Shown piece by piece: positions 62,158 to 64,000 of a DNA stretch of 64,000 bases. Source of the DNA: Streptomyces phaeolivaceus (GTDB lineage Bacteria > Actinomycetota > Actinomycetes > Streptomycetales > Streptomycetaceae). The stretch is from positions 9,300,001 to 9,364,000 of the forward strand of contig NZ_CP045096.1 of the NCBI RefSeq assembly GCF_009184865.1. The letters are read 5' to 3'. Under the pieces are notes generated by a model. It was not told the origin of the DNA. It worked only from the letters and a program-made list of their open reading frames with translations, and did not search any database. Each line of letters opens with the position of its first letter. The first letter of the stretch is position 1. The translations under genes and the position numbers were made by a program.

Positions 62158-63513
62158 ATGCGTAGGGGCAAGACGGTGCGGCAGGCCGCGCGGGCGACGC
62201 TTCACCTGGTCGTCGCGGTGGCGATGGCCTTCGGCGTGTACCTCTTCATCACGGTGCTGCTGATCACCGCGATCGCCACCCTCGCCGTGGTCGGTGCCTG
62301 GATGGAGCCGGAGCCGGAGACGGAGCCGGAGACGGAGACGGAGACGCTGATCCGCCGGATCGCCGGCGCGAAACGCCATCAGGCGACCGCCTGGACCGGC
62401 CGTGCCGTCCCCGAGGCCTACCTGCCCATCGAGGGCACCCTGCGCCAACGCCTCCGGATCGCCGTCCGCGACCCCGGCACCCGCACCGACGCCCGCTGGA
62501 TGCTCACCTACTACGTCTACGGCGCCCTCTTCTTCCTCGCGGTCCCCCTGTGGCCGCTGGGCCTGCTCGTGGACGGCGTGTGGTGCGGACTGCTCGGCCG
62601 CCCCGCCCTCGTCCTGCCGCTGATCGTCCGTCTCGCCGACCTGGACGCCCGCTGGTCCGAGGCCCTGCTCAAGCCGTCCCCCCGGGCCCGCCTCGCCGAG
62701 CGGGTGGAGGAGCTGACGGCGACCCGGGCCGACGCGATCGCCGCCCATGGCGCGGAACTCCGCCGTATCGAAAGGGACCTGCACGACGGTGCCCAGGCCC
62801 GCCTGGTCTCGCTGTCCATGCGGATCGGGCTGGCCCGGCGCGCGTACGACCGCGACCCGGAGGCCGCCCGCAAGCTGCTGCTCGACGCCCAGGACCAGGC
62901 CGAGGCCGCGCTGACCGAGCTGCGGCACGTGGTGCGGGGCATCCACCCGCCGATCCTCACCGACCGGGGCCTCGCCGGTGCCGTACGGGCGCTGGCGGCC
63001 GGCAGCGGCCTCGAAGTGACCGTGGAGGTGAGCGAGTTGGAGGACACCGACGGGCCGCGCCCGCCCGCCGCGGTCGAGGCCGCCGCGTACTTCGTGGGCG
63101 CCGAGGCCCTCACCAACGCCGCCAAGCACAGCGGCTGCGACCACGCCGAGGTCCACCTCGCCCGCACGGCCCGGGGGGTGCGTGTCCTGGTGCGCGACGA
63201 CGGCCGGGGCGGCGCCGAGACGGCCTCCCCGTCGGGCCGCCCCGCCGCATCGGTCGACGCGGCCTCCGTCGATGCCGCCTCCGCGATGGGCGGATCCGGA
63301 CTCCTCGGGATGCGGCGGCGGGTCGCCGCGCTCGACGGGAGCACGGCCGTGACCAGCCGGGTGGCATCGGACAGCGCGTCGAACTGGGCGGGATTGGTGC
63401 CGTCGTCGGTCGACCGGGGTGCGGAGAGGTCGCCGATGGTGGCCCCGGTGCAGCTGACGTCACGGAAATCGGACGCCTGGATCTTCAACTCGGCGGCGAC
63501 GAGAGCCGGATAG
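62158..63513 (+). pseudogene. NarL-type sensor histidine kinase, C terminus lost at a deletion junction
   Basis: 451 residues as read. Membrane helices (LVVAVAMAFGVYLFITVLLI; ALFFLAVPLWPLGLLVDGVW), then HisKA_3 with His209 in ERDLHDGAQARLVSLSMRIG, N-box EALTNAAKHS, DDGRGGA and GSGLLGMRRRVAALDG. Normally the protein would end about 20 residues later. After STAVTS at about 63355 the frame runs antisense into a broken SGNH hydrolase gene and adds some 50 unnatural residues. The partner regulator, usually next door, is missing. The catalytic parts are present, so residual activity cannot be excluded. Confidence 0.85.
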
Positions 63514-63725
63514 TTCCGGCCGGACCGCTCGCAGCCCGCGGGGGTGCCGCCCTGCTCGGGGATCTTCGGCCCCGCCGTGCAGGAGTCGCCGAGCGCCACG
63601 TACGGGCCGGTCGGGGGCGCGGATCCGGCGCGGTCGCCGCCCCCGTCCCGTCCGACGCTTATCGCGGCCACCAGCACGCCGCAGGCGAGCGCCCCAGCCA
63701 GGCCGGCTCGTGGAGAGGTCCTCAT
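63349..63725 (-). pseudogene. SGNH/GDSL hydrolase, N-terminal fragment
   Basis: Start ATG 63725, signal peptide GLAGALACGVLVAAISVG, then VALGDSCTAGPKIPEQ (block I, Ser in GDS) and DVSCTGATIGDLSAPR, QFDALSDATRLVT. The next family block (GIGGND) and the Asp-His pair are missing: at 63349-63358 the reading passes into antisense of the sensor kinase, where an unrelated open frame continues to 62517. So a truncated, inactive lipase remnant. Confidence 0.83.
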
Positions 63726-63830
63726 CGCTCTGTCCTGTCTTCCGTCTCGACGGGTGGTGCGGGCTTCGCTCGGCCGGGGGAGGAGCGGCTGGGGCGGCCG
63801 GGTCGGACGGGGGAATCGGGATCCATCGTC

Positions 63831-63847
63831 TTGCTTGAGTTAGGCAA
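63831..63847. promoter_or_regulatory. MarR-type operator, copy A
   Basis: TTGCTTGAGTTAGGCAA, imperfect 17-bp palindrome. Same sequence as copy C. Confidence 0.75.
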
Positions 63848-63858
63848 ACATATATGGC

Positions 63859-63875
63859 TTACTTGAGTCAAGCAA
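63859..63875. promoter_or_regulatory. MarR-type operator, copy B
   Basis: TTACTTGAGTCAAGCAA, a nearly perfect palindrome (arms CTTGA/TCAAG). Starts 28 bp after the start of copy A. Confidence 0.75.
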
Positions 63876-63891
63876 TCGAGCCGTACGGGGG

Positions 63892-63908
63892 TTGCTTGAG
63901 TTAGGCAA
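63892..63908. promoter_or_regulatory. MarR-type operator, copy C
   Basis: TTGCTTGAGTTAGGCAA, identical to copy A, 16 bp upstream of the MarR start at 63925. Three sites in 78 bp suggest autoregulation and control of the divergent hydrolase gene. Confidence 0.78.
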
Positions 63909-63924
63909 TGAGAAGGGTAGGGTG

Positions 63925-64000
63925 ATGTCCATGTCCCCATCGCCGTCGGCGGCCGTCCCCGCCTCCCCGGAAGTGATCGAGATCGAACGGGCCCTGACCC
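63925..64000 (+). CDS. MarR family regulator (5' part only)
   Basis: ATG 63925 (GAAGGG seven bases before) or ATG 63931. Reads SPSPSAAVPASPEVIEIERA up to the window end. EVIEIERALT is a usual first helix of MarR proteins. The three palindromes just upstream support a DNA-binding autoregulator. The rest of the gene is outside the window, so the family is an inference. Confidence 0.6.
   Translation, partial: MSMSPSPSAAVPASPEVIEIERALT

Noticed and set aside
62517..63348. Minus-strand frame continuing the SGNH fragment
   Set aside because: Antisense to the sensor kinase; residues lack any hydrolase block, so it is read-through beyond the deletion point.

Overview
The window is high-GC actinobacterial DNA that reads as Streptomyces chromosome. 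GTG and TTG starts are common, third codon positions are G/C-rich, strong GC hairpins follow many genes, and the gene set fits: rpfD-like and rmdA-like genes, glgA-glgC, a WS/DGAT acyltransferase, olsBA, class F sortase, and a multi-domain GH43 enzyme. Gene content recalls the left arm of the S. coelicolor chromosome. That is an inference from memory of gene content, not an alignment. No rRNA, tRNA, CRISPR array or large biosynthetic cluster was seen.

Layout. 1-3344: 3'-truncated membrane NACHT NTPase with a WD40 propeller (minus). 3.5-6.4 kb: disturbed zone with an IS701-type insertion sequence, decayed coding traces, a small excisionase-like HTH gene and lower-GC DNA. 6.4-16.8 kb: metabolic and cell-wall genes (panD, a GNAT protein, gnd, rpfD-like, a DMT transporter, a FhuF-C protein, glgA, glgC, WS/DGAT). 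16.8-18.5 kb: an IS4-type element that split an intergenic palindrome. 18.6-25 kb: an SDR-like protein with a zinc ribbon, an HD-like protein, a 56-residue unknown peptide, a GNAT protein, an amidase, and a lipase maturation factor gene broken by a perfect 214-bp tandem duplication. 25-31 kb: SpoIIE-type phosphatase, Fpg/Nei glycosylase, an ECF sigma/anti-sigma locus and a universal stress protein. 31-37 kb: envelope genes (polysaccharide deacetylase, class F sortase, three secreted or proline-rich proteins, DUF4239, a lipoprotein) with several short tandem repeats. 37.6-40.6 kb: a methyltransferase translationally coupled to a GGDEF-EAL protein. 40.7-45 kb: a LysR regulator divergent from sdhCAB. 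45-50 kb: HEAT-repeat protein, olsB-olsA, and an LLM oxidoreductase. 50.3-55.5 kb: a 1731-residue secreted GH43 protein. 56-60 kb: GNAT plus a flavin-transfer operon (membrane ferric reductase, duplicated FMN-binding protein, ApbE). 60-64 kb: OmpR-type two-component pair, a second sensor kinase fused tail-to-tail with a truncated SGNH hydrolase, and the start of a MarR gene behind three palindromic operators.

How genes work together. sdhCAB forms a type-B succinate dehydrogenase facing a LysR gene. GlgC makes ADP-glucose for GlgA/GlgM. OlsB and OlsA make ornithine lipid in two steps. ApbE should flavinylate the FMN-binding protein, which would take electrons from the membrane reductase. The sigma and ZAS anti-sigma genes bracket an unknown gene.

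Genome-change marks stand out: two IS elements with recognisable target duplications, a 214-bp duplication, a microhomology-type deletion joining two convergent genes, several minisatellites, and a family of palindromic intergenic repeats found at five places.
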